From NCBI RefSeq assembly GCF_005116645.1, contig NZ_SWCM01000006.1, positions 186,001 to 250,000 of the forward strand: DNA of 64,000 nucleotides. The letters run 5' to 3'. Made by a program: the position numbers and the translations under genes. The notes under the pieces were generated by a model that searched no databases, had not been told where the DNA came from, and saw only the letters and a program-made list of their open reading frames with translations. The DNA is from Desulfopila sp. IMCC35006. GTDB lineage: Bacteria; Desulfobacterota; Desulfobulbia; Desulfobulbales; Desulfocapsaceae. Positions 1-9,602 of the stretch are shown one piece after another (the stretch's first letter is position 1; each line of letters opens with the position of its first letter).

Positions 1-72
1 CCAACAAACTAACTGTAATTTAATGAAAAATAAAATGAGTTCCGCTCCCGCTCTAGCACCAGAGATTTATCC

Positions 73-129
73 AAAGACTTCCACCAAAGTCTTTTAAACC
101 CGCAGCTGGCAACAGTTTGCGGGTTTTTT
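73..129 (+). terminator. Tandem hairpin terminator of a gene lying left of the window
   Basis: Two adjacent stem-loops are seen. AAAGACTT/AAGTCTTT (73-80 with 87-94) is followed by a 9-bp stem AAACCCGCA/TGCGGGTTT (96-104 with 118-126) that runs straight into six T residues. The T tract lies on the plus strand, so it probably ends a transcript entering from the left edge; it may also insulate the minus-strand glutaminase gene that ends at 263. Confidence 0.7.
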
Positions 130-262
130 CTTGTCTTTTTTGTCTATTGACATCCATTAACCTCCAGCAAAATCCGCTGCAAAAAGGGCACTTTGCCGTA
201 GATTTATTGCATACAGCCAAAATGTAGACTGGGTCCGACTACGTTTTTCGCCTGCCAACCCT

Positions 263-1186
263 TCAAAATATTGATGATTGAGATTTTGTGGTTACTGACT
301 CAAGCAGCTTCATGCCTTTATATGAATTTCCTTTCTTATTTAATTTAGGGCTCCAAACAGCAACACTGAATTTCCCGGGATGAATTGCGACTATACCGCC
401 TCCGACACCACTCTTTCCAGGCAAACCTGTTCTGAAGGCAAATTCACCAGCTTCGTCATAAAAACCACACATTTGCATGATCGAATTAATTCGTTTCGTC
501 TGCCTGGGGCTGACAATCATTTCATTTACGACGGGACTCACTCCGCCTGCGGCTAAGAACAAAAAGGTTTGAGCTAATTCCTTGCATGTCATTTCAATCG
601 AACATAAATGAAAATACATATCTAAAACTAATTCTATCTCGTTATGAATATTACCAAAATCTTTCATTAAATTGACAAGAGCATAATTCCTGTAGCCACA
701 TTTTTTTTCGGACTCGGCCATCCTTGGATTATAGCCAATACTCGATATACCGGTACTTGCTCTGATGAATTCCAATAGTCTGAATTTCGGATTGTCCAAA
801 CAGTCAACCAAGATATCACAAACAACAATCGCTCCGGCATTGATGAGTGGATTGCGCGGAATACCTTTTTCATATTCCAGTTGTACCAATGAGTTAAAGG
901 CTGACCCAGACGGTTCAACGCCCACTCGATCCCATACTGTATCTCCCACTATTTTTAATGCCAATGTCAGAGACAATACTTTTGAGATACTTTGAATAGA
1001 AAATTTTTCATTAGAATCACCAAAATAAAAGTGGCTGTTGTCAATGGTCACAAGGTGGATCCCCATTTTTCTGGAATCCACATTCCGCAATTCCGGGATA
1101 TACGTGGCGACCTCACCGGGATCATCGATGTCCCGGAGTTCAGCGGCCACCTCATCCAGCATTTTTTGATAATCGATATTCGCCAT
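263..1186 (-). CDS. glsA: Glutaminase A
   Basis: Hydrolyses L-glutamine to glutamate and ammonia; cytosolic, serine-dependent with a beta-lactamase-like fold (glutaminase A family). The catalytic S-x-x-K is visible at residues 66-69 (QSISKVLSL), followed by the conserved ELEYEKGIPRNPLINAGAI block and the C-terminal GLPGKSGVGGGI loop. A longer reading frame opens with GTG at 1237, but the internal ATG at 1186 is preferred: it gives 307 residues, the usual family length, and starts at MANIDYQKML like other family members, with AAAAGG just upstream. It lies 135 bp downstream of the metallopeptidase gene on the same strand and may be co-transcribed. In some bacteria glutaminases serve acid resistance or glutamate supply for osmoadaptation; that role here is inference. 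Confidence 0.93.
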   Translation of the reverse strand: MANIDYQKMLDEVAAELRDIDDPGEVATYIPELRNVDSRKMGIHLVTIDNSHFYFGDSNEKFSIQSISKVLSLTLALKIVGDTVWDRVGVEPSGSAFNSLVQLEYEKGIPRNPLINAGAIVVCDILVDCLDNPKFRLLEFIRASTGISSIGYNPRMAESEKKCGYRNYALVNLMKDFGNIHNEIELVLDMYFHLCSIEMTCKELAQTFLFLAAGGVSPVVNEMIVSPRQTKRINSIMQMCGFYDEAGEFAFRTGLPGKSGVGGGIVAIHPGKFSVAVWSPKLNKKGNSYKGMKLLESVTTKSQSSIF

Positions 1187-1321
1187 GGCCTTTTGCTGTT
1201 CCACTTGAACAATAGATTTTTTCCAATTGAGTCTCACTTTACCACCCGCTGGATGCCCCAGGTACCCTCAAGCATGACGCGTTTGCATATGGCTTTTGGC
1301 TATGGGCTATGGGATATTGGC

Positions 1322-2509
1322 TCAAATTTCGGTTGCTTGGTCTTGCGTTTCTACCTCCAGTTCAGGTAACTGATTTAACCTATTATGAATGGCATGGTGA
1401 ATAAATGACAACTTTCTGCGGACCGATTGTGTTAAGACAAATGGATAGGCATCTTCCAAACCCATGCTGCGATTCAATGAATTGAGGATCACGGAGAAAT
1501 CCATCCAGGTATCCAGAATATTGGCAATCGGTGTCTGCACAGAAAAATAGTATTGGTCTTGGGGTAATTCCAATTCGCCGACATCTTCATTATCAACTGC
1601 GCTGCCAGAAGTTGATCCGGTGAGGGAAAAATTTTGTGCCGTCTCTAACGTGTCGATGACGTGCATGTAATGCGCCCAGGTCTCCGCCCAATCTTCATAG
1701 GGATGCATGGTGGCATATTCACTAATAAACGTTTTATGCCAATCTGCTGGCGCACCTTTCGCGTAATGTTGATCCATCGCTTCTTGATAATCCAATGCAT
1801 CGTCACCAAAATATTGTTTGCATAACGCGTGTTTTTCCGGTGAGTTGGCAATTAATTGGTCAAAATAATAATGGCCCAGTTCATGGCGAAAATGCCCAAG
1901 CAAAGTACGATACCGTTCGCCCATGGCCATTTTGGCATGAGAACGGGCGACGTCGTCGGCTTCAGCCAGGTTAATGGTTATGTGACCACAGTCGTGACCA
2001 GTAAACACCGCTTCATGATGTGTTAATTTGCTGACAAAGTGGTCATTCACGTTACGGTCGGTAATAAAATCAAAACTTAATCCGCTTTCTGGGTCTTGAC
2101 TAATAGTACGTAACGGTACGGGTAATGCGTTTAGGGTATACAGAGCGCGGCGCTTGGCCGTTTCCATTTTTTTCCACAACGGAATGTGCTCAACAATGGT
2201 TAAATCCGGAATGGTTTCATTAAAACGACAAGCAAAACACAACACCTCAGCTGCATCGGCGTCAGGCACAAAGGTGTTTAAATTAACCATGCCATTACAG
2301 GCTTTGAATTGAGCATTGTTATCACATTTTTGATAGCGAATTTCAGGGTGTGCTGCTTTAAAAAATTGCCCGCTTCCTTCATCTAACTCATAAGGCTCCA
2401 CTTGGTTAAATTTGTCATCAAGCCCAACAGTTCTGTCACAAGCAATACAATGGCTGCTTTCAAAAAATAGAGTCGGGTGATCTTTGCAATTACATTGAAA
2501 TGTTTTCAT
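1322..2509 (-). CDS. Zinc-ribbon putative zinc-binding metallopeptidase
   Basis: A 395-residue protein of the putative zinc-binding metallopeptidase family (zinc ribbon plus Peptidase_Mx-like domain). Residues 6-8 (CNC), 21-24 (CIAC), 62-71 (C..C) and 91-94 (CFAC) form two cysteine clusters expected to bind structural zinc. The catalytic HExxH is HELGH at 209-213, and a conserved EDWAETWAHYMH block follows near 270. No signal peptide is seen, so it should be cytoplasmic; the substrate is unknown for the family. No good ribosome-binding site precedes the ATG, but the start is fixed by the first cysteine pair. The codon use looks less GC-rich than that of the genes from 4.6 kb onward, perhaps a separate acquisition. 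Confidence 0.88.
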   Translation of the reverse strand: MKTFQCNCKDHPTLFFESSHCIACDRTVGLDDKFNQVEPYELDEGSGQFFKAAHPEIRYQKCDNNAQFKACNGMVNLNTFVPDADAAEVLCFACRFNETIPDLTIVEHIPLWKKMETAKRRALYTLNALPVPLRTISQDPESGLSFDFITDRNVNDHFVSKLTHHEAVFTGHDCGHITINLAEADDVARSHAKMAMGERYRTLLGHFRHELGHYYFDQLIANSPEKHALCKQYFGDDALDYQEAMDQHYAKGAPADWHKTFISEYATMHPYEDWAETWAHYMHVIDTLETAQNFSLTGSTSGSAVDNEDVGELELPQDQYYFSVQTPIANILDTWMDFSVILNSLNRSMGLEDAYPFVLTQSVRRKLSFIHHAIHNRLNQLPELEVETQDQATEI

Positions 2510-2758
2510 ATATATATTGGATTCGTATAAGTGGAAGATGGAGAAACAGTCTGGGCAGAAAAATCCCGATGCCGCATAAAAAAATTATCATACATTACAG
2601 TATGTAATCAGGGTTGGGCAAAAAAGTGGAGCTTTGCATGTTTATTACAAAAGGGGTCACCATTGCAGGCAGGCTTCTTAAAAGCTAGCCTGTTGCGACG
2701 AAGACAGACTGGCGCTGCACCATAAAGAGGAATTTTCCGTTAATGGCCAACGGTGCAA

Positions 2759-3034
2759 TCAACTTTCTTCCTCCAATCTGTTCAACTCGTTTTCATAAGA
2801 ACTGATAAGTTCGCCCACACTATCGTTGAAGCTGTGTTGTTTATCAAGGAGATCTTCAATCTTTTCGGCGATTTTTTTCTGCTTCAACTCATCTTCGATT
2901 TCCAGGTAGAAGCCGGTAAGCTTTTCGATATTTGAGATCGAATAGTGCTGCATTTCCTTGATCTGCGAAAGAATATCTCTGGATCTTTCAAGTGGCGTTT
3001 TCTCGACAGGTTCGACAGGGGTGTTTTCAGACAT
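2759..3034 (-). CDS. Small acidic coiled-coil protein, unknown function
   Basis: Encodes 91 residues with no recognised family. The ATG at 3034 has a clear GGAG ribosome-binding site 8 nt upstream on the minus strand, which supports expression. The N-terminal 15 residues are Pro/Glu/Thr-rich and flexible; residues 18-90 are predicted by eye as two amphipathic helices with heptad-like Leu/Ile spacing (for example DILSQIKEMQ and IAEKIEDLLDKQ). There is no signal peptide or membrane segment. Nothing in the neighbourhood indicates its role. Confidence 0.6.
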   Translation of the reverse strand: MSENTPVEPVEKTPLERSRDILSQIKEMQHYSISNIEKLTGFYLEIEDELKQKKIAEKIEDLLDKQHSFNDSVGELISSYENELNRLEEES

Positions 3035-3417
3035 ATCAGATCTCCTTCTTGTCGTTTTGTGTTGAAAGGCTCAATGCATATCAGCGGTAAACATCTTCAT
3101 CAAGCACTTGATGTCCATCTGGAGCACCATGAAACAGAACTGCATGCGATTCTTATCACCAGGAATTACCCATAAGCGTATCAAAAAGTTTGTCCTATAA
3201 AAGGATAGGCATCCCACGTTGCTTATGCCAATAAAAAACGGAAATAAATCAGGTCTGCTTGTTGAGCAATAATGGAGACCATATCAAAAAGAAGTGGACC
3301 AGGAAAATCAAACAAGCCTTAAGGTGGAAAATACGTTTGACAACAACAATTCCTCATTGATGCTCGATATTTTTAAAAATTAACTGTCTGTGCTTTTTCC
3401 GATAGCTTTTTCCCTCC
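3035..3417. other. Intergenic stretch without a supported gene
   Basis: About 380 bp between the coiled-coil gene and the SOUL pseudogene. Short reading frames exist but none has a ribosome-binding site or a recognisable product. No palindromic activator site, -24/-12 element or terminator was found. Given the decayed genes immediately to the right, it probably contains further unrecognisable gene debris, including the missing 5' part of the SOUL gene. Confidence 0.5.
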
Positions 3418-3708
3418 ATGACTGCTCCGGTCAGCCAACAGCGTGCACAGGTAAAGTGGGCCGTCAGTTTCATGATGCCGGCTGCCAATACCATGGAAAC
3501 GCTGCCGACTGACGATGAGCCGAACATCACCTTACGGCAGGCTCCTGTGCGCCGGGTGGCAGCCGTTCGGTATACCGGTTTCTGGCGTGAGGAAAAGTAT
3601 CTGCTCCACAACGAAAAACAGGGAAAACAGATCAAAGATAACCGCTTTAACGTTACCGGTGACCGGTCTGGGCACGCTACAATTAACCCTTTACAGCGAA
3701 AGCGATTA
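3418..3708 (+). pseudogene. SOUL family heme-binding protein, truncated and frameshifted
   Basis: From the ATG at 3418 the frame reads MTAPVSQQ, then WAVSFMMP, METLP, VRRVAAVRYTGFW, the central core of the SOUL heme-binding fold. The N-terminal third expected upstream is absent. Homology continues beyond about 3610 only after a change of frame: another frame at 3668-3700 reads WARYN, then a stop codon, then PFT, matching the WARYNPPFTP signature of the family. The gene therefore has an N-terminal truncation, at least one frameshift and a nonsense mutation. It is not expected to give a functional protein. Confidence 0.75.
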
Positions 3709-3987
3709 CTTATCACCCATCGTCGACTCTCATTCTGCGAACCTGATGGTTTGTGGCTATCCCTGAGTTGTCCCCCCTTCCCCGACTGTTTTTTACATAA
3801 ATTTATCGCTATTCTAAGGTGAGGCTCAAACGATCCCTGTGCCGAGGCGCCATTTCTCCAGGATTTGCTATTCAGACTTTTCGTATTTATTGTGGCTGTA
3901 ATGCACTATCTCTATATCACACTTTCACACAGGCGTATCAGGGAGAGTGGATGAGATAGCTGACCACTGTGGATACGCAGTCGAAAG

Positions 3988-4443
3988 ATGCCATCACACC
4001 TTCACTTTCGCGCCTTGCCGGCCGTCATTCTCTGCACCATATTTAAGGCAGGATGCAGTGTGCATATCATAAACAGGGACCCTGCACTTCTTCTTGCGCC
4101 TCCCGCCCGCTATAGTGAAACATCTGCGACCGGGAATTCGCCCGATGCGCTTTGGTGGGCGCTCTTTCATGATAATAACCTGGATGCCTTGATGGACACT
4201 CCGCCGGACGACCAGTACAGGGTTGCTGCGGGGACTCAGTTCATCGATGCCGGCGCCCCGCCATTTATCAGCGTTCCAGCTGGTCTGGTGTTCGGGAGAC
4301 CTGATATTCGTGCCCTGTGGAATGAGCAGGTTACTGCCGATGCAGAAATCGACCAAGCAATACCCGCGCGTTCTCAGAAAATTATTTTGCGTGGTTCTCT
4401 GTTCGATGAGGGCGGGGGCAATCCCGACGGGATGACCGGTTAG
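3988..4443 (+). pseudogene. Remnant of NodT/OprM-type outer-membrane efflux lipoprotein
   Basis: The 151-residue frame begins with a lipoprotein-like N-terminus (residues 15-23, ending AGC), then PPARYSE and WWALFHDNNLDALMD, which correspond to the PxxYxE and WWxxFxDxxLxxLI blocks at the start of NodT-type outer-membrane factors. It then jumps to FGRPDIRALWNEQVTADAEI, corresponding to the RRPDIRAAERxLAAAxAxI block that normally lies about 300 residues further on. The whole middle and the C-terminal half of the roughly 470-residue family are missing. It sits directly upstream of the intact adaptor and pump genes and once supplied their outer-membrane partner. The reading frame is open, but the product could not form a barrel or tunnel. 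Confidence 0.75.
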
Positions 4444-4604
4444 CGCCCTGTTCTTGATGCACTGAAGGGTCTGAGGCGCCTGGAGCATATTATTATCCGG
4501 CAGGAGCGTGTACTGCCGGGCTATCGCTTTTGCCTGCATCGCGCCTAAGACGGCAGTCTGCCGCCGTTTTCTCCGAAAGGCTACATTTATGAGGAGTATT
4601 TCAA

Positions 4605-5705
4605 ATGAGAACTATCGCTCAGCACTTTCAAAGCACCCTCTTGCTGTTCGCTTGCTGGTTTCCCGCCTTGTCGCTGTTGCAAGCGGAGGCCGCCCAGCCG
4701 GTACCGGTGATACTCCAAAAAGTGGAGACCATCAGTTTTACTGATCGGGTCGAGGCAATCGGTACCCTGCGGGCCAGGGAAACGGTGGAGATCACCGCCA
4801 CGGTGACGGACACCATCACCGCGATCCATTTTGACGACGGGCAACGCGTCCAGCAAGGGGATATTCTCATTGAAATGACCAGTGCAGAAGAGCACGCTCT
4901 CCTTGAAGAGGAGATGTCGACTCAACAGGAAGCACGAAAGCAACTCGAGCGTTTACAACCACTGGTTAAGCGTGGTGCTGTTGCAAAAGCCGTTCTGGAT
5001 GAACAACAGCGTAAACTGGAAACCGCCCAGGCCAGGCTGCGGGGCATAGAATCCCGGCTACGGGACCGCTTGATCCTGGCCCCTTTTTCAGGGGTGGTTG
5101 GGCTGCGCAACATCAGTGCTGGAGCGCTTATCGAACCGGGGGACCGTATTACTACCCTGGATGATGACAGCACTATGAAACTGGATTTCACCATACCAGC
5201 GGTTCACCTTGCTGCTCTTCGTGAGGGTCTGGCCATTGAGGCAAAATCGCCTGCCTATGGTGATCGGGTCTTTCTGGGTCAGATTGACAGCATGGACAGC
5301 CGGATTGATCCGGCGACCAGGGCAATTGTGCTCAGGGCAGTCCTGAAAAATGATGGGCGGCTGTTGAAACCCGGGCTGCTTATGACGGTGACCTTACTCA
5401 AAAACCCACGAGATGAGCTGGTCATCCCGGAAGGGGCCTTGATCCCGTCCGGCAACAGCAACTATGTTCTGGTGGTACAACCTGATGTCCCCTCCCCCGT
5501 GGCCGAGAAGCGCCCGGTGCAAATTGGTGCACGCCGACCCGGGGAGGTCGAAATAGTTGCTGGTCTTACGGCCGGTGAACATGTGATTATCCATGGAACC
5601 CTGAAGGTCAGACCGGGTCGACCGGTCTCCATTATCGCCATCGCAGAAGGTGGTGAAACCCTTGCAGAACTTCTGAAGAAAAACGAGGGGGACAAGGGCA
5701 AATGA
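4605..5705 (+). CDS. RND efflux periplasmic adaptor subunit (membrane fusion protein)
   Basis: 366-residue adaptor of a tripartite efflux pump. It bridges the inner-membrane RND transporter and an outer-membrane channel. An N-terminal signal sequence (residues 8-27, ending LLQAEAAQ) is followed by the beta-barrel/lipoyl region (ETVEITATVTDTI, DGQRVQQGDIL), a coiled-coil hairpin at about residues 90-145, the second lipoyl half (LILAPFSGVVGLRNISAGAL) and a C-terminal membrane-proximal domain. GAGGAG lies 9 nt before the ATG. The stop overlaps the start of the pump gene by 4 bp, so the two are translationally coupled. Lack of an N-terminal cysteine means it is not a lipoprotein of the AcrA type. 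Substrate unknown. Confidence 0.92.
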   Translation: MRTIAQHFQSTLLLFACWFPALSLLQAEAAQPVPVILQKVETISFTDRVEAIGTLRARETVEITATVTDTITAIHFDDGQRVQQGDILIEMTSAEEHALLEEEMSTQQEARKQLERLQPLVKRGAVAKAVLDEQQRKLETAQARLRGIESRLRDRLILAPFSGVVGLRNISAGALIEPGDRITTLDDDSTMKLDFTIPAVHLAALREGLAIEAKSPAYGDRVFLGQIDSMDSRIDPATRAIVLRAVLKNDGRLLKPGLLMTVTLLKNPRDELVIPEGALIPSGNSNYVLVVQPDVPSPVAEKRPVQIGARRPGEVEIVAGLTAGEHVIIHGTLKVRPGRPVSIIAIAEGGETLAELLKKNEGDKGK

Positions 5706-8700
5706 TACTTTCCGATATTTCGGTTAAACGGCCGGTTTTTGCTTCGGTGCTCTCTCTGCTGCTGGTGGTTTTTGGTCTGGTGGCCTTTAAGGACCTGCCC
5801 CTCAGGGAATATCCCGATATTGATCCGCCTGTCGTCAGCGTGGAAACCCTCTATCCCGGCGCCTCGGCCAATGTTGTCGAAACCCAGATTACCCAGCTCA
5901 TTGAGGAGCGGATCGCCGGCGTCGAGGGGATCCGCTCCATTAGCTCGCAGAGTGAAGATGGCCGGTCTGCGGTGACCATCGAATTCAGCACCGGTCGCGA
6001 TATCGATGGGGCCGCCAACGATATCCGGGACCGGATATCGACAATTGTCGATGATCTCCCTGTGGAGGCCGATCCTCCTGAAATTGAAAAGGTTGACTCT
6101 AACGATGATGTCATCATGTGGTTGAATCTGACCAGTGACCGGCTCAGTGTACCGCAGTTGACCGACTATGCAGACCGCTACCTGGTTGACCGCTTCTCCG
6201 TGCTTGACGGAGTGTCGCGGGTCCGAATCGGCGGCGGCCAGGATTTTGCCATGCGCATCTGGCTAAAAGGCAACGAGATGGCGGCCAGAAATATTACCGT
6301 CAGCGATGTTGAAAGCGCCCTGCGCAGTGAAAATGTTGAACTGCCCGCCGGTTCCATTGAATCGGTAACGCGCAGCCTGACGGTGCGGGTGGGCCGTACT
6401 TTTCACACGGCAGAGGATTTTCAGCGTCTGGCGATAAAACGGGGCGAAGACGGCTATGTCATTCGGCTGCAGGACATTGCCCGGGTGGAACGGGGGACCG
6501 TTGAGAACCGCACCTTTTTCCGGGGTAATGGCGAGTCGATGGTGGGGCTGGGAATCATCAAGCAGTCAAAGGCAAATACCATTGACGTGGCCCGGAGTTC
6601 CAAGGCAGAGATGGTCAGGCTGAATCAGAATCTTCCGGAAGGCATGGAAATTAAGCAGAGTTTTGATACTTCAGTGTTTATTGAAGAGGCCATTAAGGAA
6701 GTCTACAAGACCCTGCTGATTGCCATCGGTCTGGTAATTCTGGTGATTTTCCTCTTTTTAGGAGATGTCCGGGCGACCATTGTACCGGCTATCACGGTGC
6801 CGGTTTCGGTGGTGGCGACCTTTATTGCGCTTAAGGTTTTTGGCTTTTCGGTGAACCTGTTGACCTTACTGGCCCTGGTTCTGGCCATCGGCCTGGTGGT
6901 GGATGACGGTATTGTGGTCTTGGAAAACATCCATCGCCGCATCAAGGAAAACAATGAATCGCCGCTGGTTGCTGCCTATCTGGGTACCCGTCAGGTTGGT
7001 TTTGCCGTTGTCGCCACCACCCTGGTGCTGATTTCGGTCTTTGTGCCGATCGCCTTTCTGCAGGGTGATGTTGGCCGCCTCTTCTCCGAATTTGCCCTGA
7101 CCATGACCGCAGCGGTCAGTTTTTCCAGTGTGGTTGCATTGAGCCTCTCGCCAATGCTGGCATCTTTGCTGCTCAAACAAAAGCGTTCCCCCGGGATATC
7201 CCCAGCCCGAATCGACCGCTTTTATCGCGGGATACGCAAACTCTATCGGCGTACACTGCTGGCCACCCTGAGACGACCCGTGCTCGTGGCAGCATTGTTT
7301 TTCGGGCTGTGCGGCGGTATCTTCTGGCTGTTTGAGAAAATCCCCGGCGAATATGCCCCAAAGGAAGACCGGGGAGCATTCTTTGTTCTGGTCAATGGCC
7401 CTGAGGGGGCAACCTTCTCCTACATGCAGGAGTATATGGATGAGATTGAACGGCGGCTGCTTCCTTTTGTCGAGAGCGGTGAAGCACAGCGGCTGCTGGT
7501 GAGGACCCCGCGCTCCACTTCAAATTTTGCCAACTTCAACAGCGGGATAGTGATCTTTACCTTAAGCAGCTGGAGCGAGCGCCGTTCCGCCTGGGCCATT
7601 ATGGATGAGGTGCGGGCCCTGCTGACTGACCTGCCAGGCGTTCTCGCCTTTCCCGTGATGCGTCAGGGGTTTGGCGGCGCAATTCAGAAACCCGTACAGT
7701 TTGTCATCGGTGGCGGCACCTATCTGGAGCTTGCCGCATGGCGCGATACGCTCCTGACAAAGATTGACGAAAAAAACCCCGGTCTTACCGGCATTGACTG
7801 GGATTATAAGGAAACAAAACCCCAGCTGCAGGTCAATATCGACTATACCCGCGCGGCAGAACTGGGGGTAACCATCGGCAGTATCGGCAGAACGCTGGAG
7901 ACCATGCTCGGCTCGCGCCGAGTGACCACCTTTTTGGAGGAAGGTGAGGAATATGATGTCATTCTCGAAGGTGAGCGTGACAGCCAGCGGAGTCCCGTCG
8001 ATCTCCAGGCTATATATGTGCGTTCCGGGAGAACAGCTGAGCTGGTTCCCCTGGGCAATCTTGTCACCTTTGAGGAATTTGCTGATTCCAGCACCTTGAA
8101 TCGGTACAACCGGGTACGGGCCATAACCCTGCAGGCCAATCTTGCCGATAACCTGGTGTTAGGGGATGCGCTCGACTATCTTGAAAATCTGGTCCGCGAG
8201 CATCTGCCGGAGCAGGCAATTATCGATTATAAAGGTATTTCCCGAGACTATAAGAGTTCATCGCAATCGATTCTTTTTGTCTTTCTGCTCGGTATACTGG
8301 TGGTTTTCCTGGTGCTGGCCGCCCAGTTCGAAAGCTATATCCACCCTCTGGTCATCATGCTAACCGTGCCCCTGGCCATGGCTGGCGGACTGCTGGGACT
8401 CTATCTTGCCGGCAGTACCTTGAACCTCTACAGCCAGATAGGGCTGGTCATGCTCATCGGGCTCGCTGCCAAAAACGGTATTCTGATTGTTGAATTTATC
8501 AACCAGCAGCGCGCGGCAGGGAGGTCTTTTTTCAGGGCCATACTCTATGCCTCAGAGGTACGACTGAGACCCATCATGATGACCGGAATAACTACTGCCG
8601 CCGGCACGGTTCCCTTGATTCTCTCCTCCGGAGCAGGGGCCGAAACACGGATGGTGATTGGTGTCGTGGTACTGGCCGGAGTCTTGTCCGCGACCATCTT

Positions 8701-8815
8701 CACCCTCTACGTAGTGCCGGTGGCTTACAGTTTTATTGCAAGAAATACCGGTACCCCAGGCGCCCGCAGTCGGCAGCTCGAACGGGAACAGCATCTCCTG
8801 ACGGCGGGGAAGTGA
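5702..8815 (+). CDS. RND multidrug-type efflux transporter (HAE1 family)
   Basis: 1037-residue proton-driven inner-membrane pump of the AcrB/MexB superfamily, full length. The first helix (KRPVFASVLSLLLVVFGLVA) and the twelve-helix, two-loop architecture are visible. Helix 4 carries the proton-relay aspartate pair in GLVVDDGIVVLENIH (about residues 400-414) and helix 10 the matching lysine in AAKNGILIVEF. The large periplasmic loops lie at about 30-330 and 560-860. It is in an operon with the adaptor (ATGA overlap). The cognate outer-membrane gene upstream is wrecked, so the pump must borrow a channel from elsewhere or be idle. No local regulator is present. A specific substrate cannot be read from the sequence. 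Confidence 0.95.
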   Translation: MILSDISVKRPVFASVLSLLLVVFGLVAFKDLPLREYPDIDPPVVSVETLYPGASANVVETQITQLIEERIAGVEGIRSISSQSEDGRSAVTIEFSTGRDIDGAANDIRDRISTIVDDLPVEADPPEIEKVDSNDDVIMWLNLTSDRLSVPQLTDYADRYLVDRFSVLDGVSRVRIGGGQDFAMRIWLKGNEMAARNITVSDVESALRSENVELPAGSIESVTRSLTVRVGRTFHTAEDFQRLAIKRGEDGYVIRLQDIARVERGTVENRTFFRGNGESMVGLGIIKQSKANTIDVARSSKAEMVRLNQNLPEGMEIKQSFDTSVFIEEAIKEVYKTLLIAIGLVILVIFLFLGDVRATIVPAITVPVSVVATFIALKVFGFSVNLLTLLALVLAIGLVVDDGIVVLENIHRRIKENNESPLVAAYLGTRQVGFAVVATTLVLISVFVPIAFLQGDVGRLFSEFALTMTAAVSFSSVVALSLSPMLASLLLKQKRSPGISPARIDRFYRGIRKLYRRTLLATLRRPVLVAALFFGLCGGIFWLFEKIPGEYAPKEDRGAFFVLVNGPEGATFSYMQEYMDEIERRLLPFVESGEAQRLLVRTPRSTSNFANFNSGIVIFTLSSWSERRSAWAIMDEVRALLTDLPGVLAFPVMRQGFGGAIQKPVQFVIGGGTYLELAAWRDTLLTKIDEKNPGLTGIDWDYKETKPQLQVNIDYTRAAELGVTIGSIGRTLETMLGSRRVTTFLEEGEEYDVILEGERDSQRSPVDLQAIYVRSGRTAELVPLGNLVTFEEFADSSTLNRYNRVRAITLQANLADNLVLGDALDYLENLVREHLPEQAIIDYKGISRDYKSSSQSILFVFLLGILVVFLVLAAQFESYIHPLVIMLTVPLAMAGGLLGLYLAGSTLNLYSQIGLVMLIGLAAKNGILIVEFINQQRAAGRSFFRAILYASEVRLRPIMMTGITTAAGTVPLILSSGAGAETRMVIGVVVLAGVLSATIFTLYVVPVAYSFIARNTGTPGARSRQLEREQHLLTAGK

Positions 8816-9602
8816 TGGCGGAACTGGCTTTTTCTCATACGCCCGTATGCATGCCTCCGCATCCAGAATACTGCCCAAACCCCTTTGTTGAGGAGGTTGA
8901 TTGTTTTTGTATCCATTCTCTTTCATTGGGTGAGTATCTGCCGGAGAATTCATTTTGTGATTTTTCCTTGACATTATTGTCTTCAAAATTAACTTCATTT
9001 TATGGTTTTGAGATATCAATCGATATGACTAAAAGGTTCAATTTTTTACTTATCCCCATAACCTGACCCTTATCCCTGGTGTCCCAAACCAGGCACCGTC
9101 ACGAGGAGTAATGGCGAAACTAATCGGGTGTGTGATCTGAGCGATTTCGACGTAAATCCAACAGGCACATTGTTGTAAGCTTCGGCCATGGTGTTGACAC
9201 CAAAAGGAAATATATACCCACCCTGTCTCGGTTGTTAAGGGATTCCAGTAACAATAAAGCAATATTGAATGATCCCTCCTGATTTCGTGGCAGAATTCCA
9301 TTGGCGCCAATGCTTGTTCCATCGTATTGCAGGCTGGCTATTGTAAGAACTGTTTCCCCCCGCTTTCCTCTGAGCCATTCAAACGACATCGGTTCATGCT
9401 TTCCGATACCGGCTCTCTTCAAGACACCGTGCTCCTCACAACGACGTACGTACCGGGCCGGCATGATCGGTTTGCAACGAAATTTCCGGCTCCACTCTTT
9501 CCGACAAGAGATAGAGCTCTTGTTGGTTCTTTTTCGACGTAGGTGCATCCGGCTCATCGGCCAACCATTCTACGGAAGAAACTGTGACATGGAGGTGATT
9601 TC
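8816..9602. other. Long gap with a decayed, unrecognised coding remnant
   Basis: About 790 bp without a convincing gene. The first 250 bp are AT-rich; TTGACA at about 8968 resembles a -35 box but no good -10 follows. On the minus strand 9557-9120 a 145-codon frame gives a composition-like protein (for example MSFEWLRGKRGETVLTIASL and GSFNIALLLLESLNN). The neighbouring minus frame carries other plausible stretches (WLADEPDAPTSKKNQQELYL and NTMAEAYNNVPVGFTSKSLR). This pattern, sense split over frames, suggests a frameshifted dead gene whose family I do not recognise. Confidence 0.4.

Noticed and set aside
36-61. Possible 3' end of a tRNA (TTCCGCT-like T loop and terminal CCA)
   Set aside because: Only three of five T-stem pairs would form, and nothing upstream in the window looks like the rest of a tRNA; at most a decayed attachment-site fragment.
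8812-9066. 84-codon ORF overlapping the end of the RND pump gene
   Set aside because: Product is Cys/Pro/His-rich without hydrophobic pattern or homology, and no ribosome-binding site is seen.
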